Shown here: one piece after another, positions 6,073 through 7,516 of the stretch
Numbering within the stretch: the stretch's first letter is position 1
How the letters are laid out: each line of letters opens with the position of its first letter
DNA from: Prevotellaceae bacterium
Lineage (GTDB): Bacteria > Bacteroidota > Bacteroidia > Bacteroidales > Bacteroidaceae
Assembly (NCBI GenBank): GCA_021204545.1
Contig: JAJPZF010000012.1
Span: 1-7,516 of the forward strand
Direction: 5' to 3'
Length of the DNA stretch: 7,516 nucleotides
Notes under the pieces: model-generated
Databases searched by the model: none
The model's input: the letters and a program-made list of their open reading frames with translations, nothing else
What the model was told of the DNA's origin: nothing
Program-made: the position numbers and the translations under genes

Positions 6073-6912
6073 ATGACCCCCCTTCGTTCCTTCCTCCAGC
6101 AGCTACTCGCAGTTTACCCCGAAGGGGAGGCGAGAGCCATCACCCGCCTTGTGGCTGAGGAGAGGTTCGGCTTAAGGCTGGCCGACCTTCTCGTGGGCAA
6201 AGATAGGGAATTGTCGGAAGCGGACAAGGCCGAGGCCGCCAATATCCTCTCGCGCCTGCTCGGGGGCGAACCCGTGCAGTACGTCCTTGGGGTGGCCTCC
6301 TTCTGCGGCCGGCGGTTCTCGGTGGGGCAGGGCTGCCTTATCCCACGACCTGAGACGGAGGACCTGCTCCGTCAAGCCTTAGGCTACCTCCGGGAAACGG
6401 AAGGCGAGCTCTCCTTCCTCGACGTGGGCACGGGCAGCGGCTGCATAGCGGTAAGCATTGCCCTCAGCTCACCGAGGCGCAGCGTCACGGCCTGGGACAT
6501 CAGCGAGCAGGCCCTGCGGTACGCCCGCCTGAACGCCCGCCGTCACGGCGTCAGCCTTGAGCTGGAGAGGCGTGACATCCTCAGCCCTTGCGCGGAGCGG
6601 CGACGGTGGGACGTCGTCGTGAGCAACCCCCCGTACGTCCTGCCGAGCGAAGCCGAGGCTATGGAGCGCAACGTCCTTGGCTTCGAGCCGCGCGCAGCCC
6701 TCTTCGTGCCCGGCGACGACCCGCTGCTCTTCACGAGAGCCATCGCCCGGTTCGCCCTCACGCACCTGAGGCCGGGCGGCTCGCTCCACATTGAGCTTAA
6801 CGAAAGGCTGGCGGAGGAGAGCAAGGCCCTGCTCGTGAGGCTCGGCTTCAAGAAGACCGTACTGCAACGCGACCGCCACGGGAGACTGCGCTGCCTGCAC
6901 GCATGGCCATGA
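6073..6912 (+). CDS. prmC: Peptide chain release factor N5-glutamine methyltransferase (PrmC/HemK)
   Basis: Cytoplasmic SAM-dependent enzyme that methylates the Gln of the GGQ motif in release factors RF1 and RF2, improving translation termination. 279 residues, the usual length. An N-terminal helical domain (about 1-75, including LLGGEPVQYVLG) binds the release factor. The Rossmann-type methyltransferase domain follows, with LIPRPETE (89-96), the SAM-binding loop FLDVGTGSGCIAVSIA (115-130), the acidic residue of TAWDIS (139-144), and the catalytic NPPYV (185-189), followed by NVLGFEPRAALF (200-211), the version of the family's yEPxxAL motif. Start: GTG at 6070 and ATG at 6073 are adjacent; I chose ATG. 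Neither has a Shine-Dalgarno. The stop overlaps the start of recX. Base composition is visibly more GC-rich than in bamA (for example 42 of 60 bases in 6661-6720 against 27 of 60 in 1021-1080). Confidence 0.96.
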   Translation: MTPLRSFLQQLLAVYPEGEARAITRLVAEERFGLRLADLLVGKDRELSEADKAEAANILSRLLGGEPVQYVLGVASFCGRRFSVGQGCLIPRPETEDLLRQALGYLRETEGELSFLDVGTGSGCIAVSIALSSPRRSVTAWDISEQALRYARLNARRHGVSLELERRDILSPCAERRRWDVVVSNPPYVLPSEAEAMERNVLGFEPRAALFVPGDDPLLFTRAIARFALTHLRPGGSLHIELNERLAEESKALLVRLGFKKTVLQRDRHGRLRCLHAWP

Positions 6913-7385
6913 CGAGGAAGACGCTGACTGAACGGGAAGCCCTGGAGAGGGCATCGCTCCTCTGCGCCGGCTCTGAGCACTGCCTCTCGCAGATTAAGGG
7001 GAAGCTCGAAGCATGGGGGCTGACGGCGGCGGCGAGGGACAGAGTGCTGTCGCGGCTCCAGCGGGAGGGCTTCATCGACGAGAGCCGCTTCGCAAGGGCG
7101 TACGCGCTCGACAAGTTCCGCCACAACCACTGGGGGCGCGTGAAGATAGCCCTTTACCTCCGCCAGCTCGGCCTCGGGGAGGCGGACCGCGAGGCTGCCT
7201 TAGAGGCGATACCCGAAGGAGAGTACATGGACGGCCTAAGGCAGCTGCTCGCGTCGAAGCAAAGGACGGTGAGGGCCGCCTCACAGTACGAGCTGCGTGG
7301 CAAGCTCCTCCGCTTTGCCCTTGCGAGGGGCTTCACCATGGAGGAGGCCACCGGCTGCCTGACAGACGCCGACGAGCCTGTATAA
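6909..7385 (+). CDS. recX: RecX family regulatory protein
   Basis: RecX proteins bind RecA filaments and limit or tune recombination and strand exchange. The 158 residues fit the family. Repeated three-helix units are seen: ALERASLLCAGSEHCLSQIKGKLEAWGL (about 10-37), then the most conserved stretch VLSRLQREGFIDESRFARAYALDKFRHNHWGRVKIALYLRQLGL (about 46-89), matching the family pattern of L-x-x-x-G-hydrophobic-[ND]-[DE]-x-R-[FY]-[AV] followed by G-x-x-[RK]-[IL]-x-x-x-L, and a weaker third unit (about 119-150, YELRGKLLRFALARGFTMEEATGCL). I chose ATG at 6909, which overlaps the prmC stop as ATGA, typical of coupled translation; ATG at 6903 would add two residues. The stop TAA (7383-7385) lies inside the first unit of a tandem repeat. 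In related genomes pyrE often follows recX, but it is not in view here. Confidence 0.9.
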   Translation: MTRKTLTEREALERASLLCAGSEHCLSQIKGKLEAWGLTAAARDRVLSRLQREGFIDESRFARAYALDKFRHNHWGRVKIALYLRQLGLGEADREAALEAIPEGEYMDGLRQLLASKQRTVRAASQYELRGKLLRFALARGFTMEEATGCLTDADEPV

Positions 7386-7516
7386 CCCCCTTCGGCAAAG
7401 GGGTATTACCCCCTTCGGCAAAGGGGTATTACCCCTTTCAGTAAAGAGGTATTACCCCTTCGGCCGCAGAGGTATTACCCCTTTTGCCGCAGAGGTATTA
7501 CCCCTTTTGCGGGAAC
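7381..7516. repeat. Tandem array of 23-bp palindromic units, running off the right edge
   Basis: Five complete units of exactly 23 bp (7381-7403, 7404-7426, 7427-7449, 7450-7472, 7473-7495) and a sixth partial one (7496-7516). Each begins TATTACCCC (TATAACCCC in the first). The second half varies: units 1 and 2 continue CTTCGGCAAAGGGG, unit 3 TTTCAGTAAAGAGG, unit 4 TTCGGCCGCAGAGG, unit 5 TTTTGCCGCAGAGG. Units 1 and 2 form an intra-unit hairpin (CCCCTT, loop CGGCA, AAGGGG). Unit junctions form a palindrome centred on TATTA, perfect over 19 bp at 7420-7438. The first unit overlaps the last bases of recX. No gene is visible: on the minus strand each unit brings a TAA in a shifting frame. Confidence 0.95.
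7386..7403 (+). terminator. First hairpin after recX, possible 3' end structure
   Basis: CCCCTT (7387-7392), loop CGGCA, AAGGGG (7398-7403) makes a six-pair stem 1 nt after the recX stop. It lacks a T-tract, so a classical intrinsic terminator is not supported. The same stem recurs in unit 2 (7410-7426) and in a one-mismatch form in unit 3. A role in ending or stabilising the prmC-recX message is inference. Confidence 0.3.

Noticed and set aside
7381..7516. CRISPR array
   Set aside because: Units are contiguous head-to-tail with no unique spacers between them, and the 23-bp period includes the variable part. No cas gene is in view.
7386..7516. Repeat-peptide coding region
   Set aside because: A 23-bp period shifts the frame at every unit. 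On the minus strand each unit brings a TAA, so all frames close quickly. On the plus strand only shadow frames of recX run a short way in.

Overview
The window looks like a chromosomal segment of a fairly GC-rich member of the Bacteroidales (Prevotella-like). This rests on protein family content (a BamA with Bacteroidota-type sequence, DUF6242- and DUF6089-type envelope proteins next to uppS), a lipoprotein with an acidic Bacteroidota surface-export signal, weak or absent Shine-Dalgarno sites, and a TAnnTTTG-type promoter motif. I cannot fix the genus. No gene looks phage- or plasmid-borne; this is mostly a core-genome neighbourhood with two local oddities.

Left and centre (1-4805, all minus strand, so transcribed right to left): an envelope-biogenesis operon. 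From its promoter near 4853-4883 it reads: a predicted surface lipoprotein with a DUF6242-like beta-propeller architecture (4805-3405), a small outer-membrane beta-barrel-type protein of the DUF6089 kind (about 3393-2668), undecaprenyl diphosphate synthase uppS (2657-1902), a partial second copy of the uppS 3' end (1905-1687), and bamA (1669 to beyond the left edge). UppS makes the lipid carrier for peptidoglycan and surface glycans. BamA inserts outer-membrane barrels. The two less-known proteins are envelope components by signal peptide and context.

Centre-right (4951-6021, minus): ribD, the bifunctional riboflavin deaminase/reductase, followed by a hairpin just past its stop and then the start of the envelope operon.

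Right (6073-7385, plus): prmC (release-factor glutamine methyltransferase) and recX (RecA modulator) overlap and are divergent from ribD across about 51 bp.

Right edge (7381-7516): a head-to-tail array of 23-bp units starting inside the recX stop region and running off the window, with palindromes within and between units.

The two things most worth a second look are the duplicated, mosaic uppS tail that bridges uppS and bamA as an open frame, and the 23-bp palindromic tandem array after recX. I did not find a convincing new multi-gene system.
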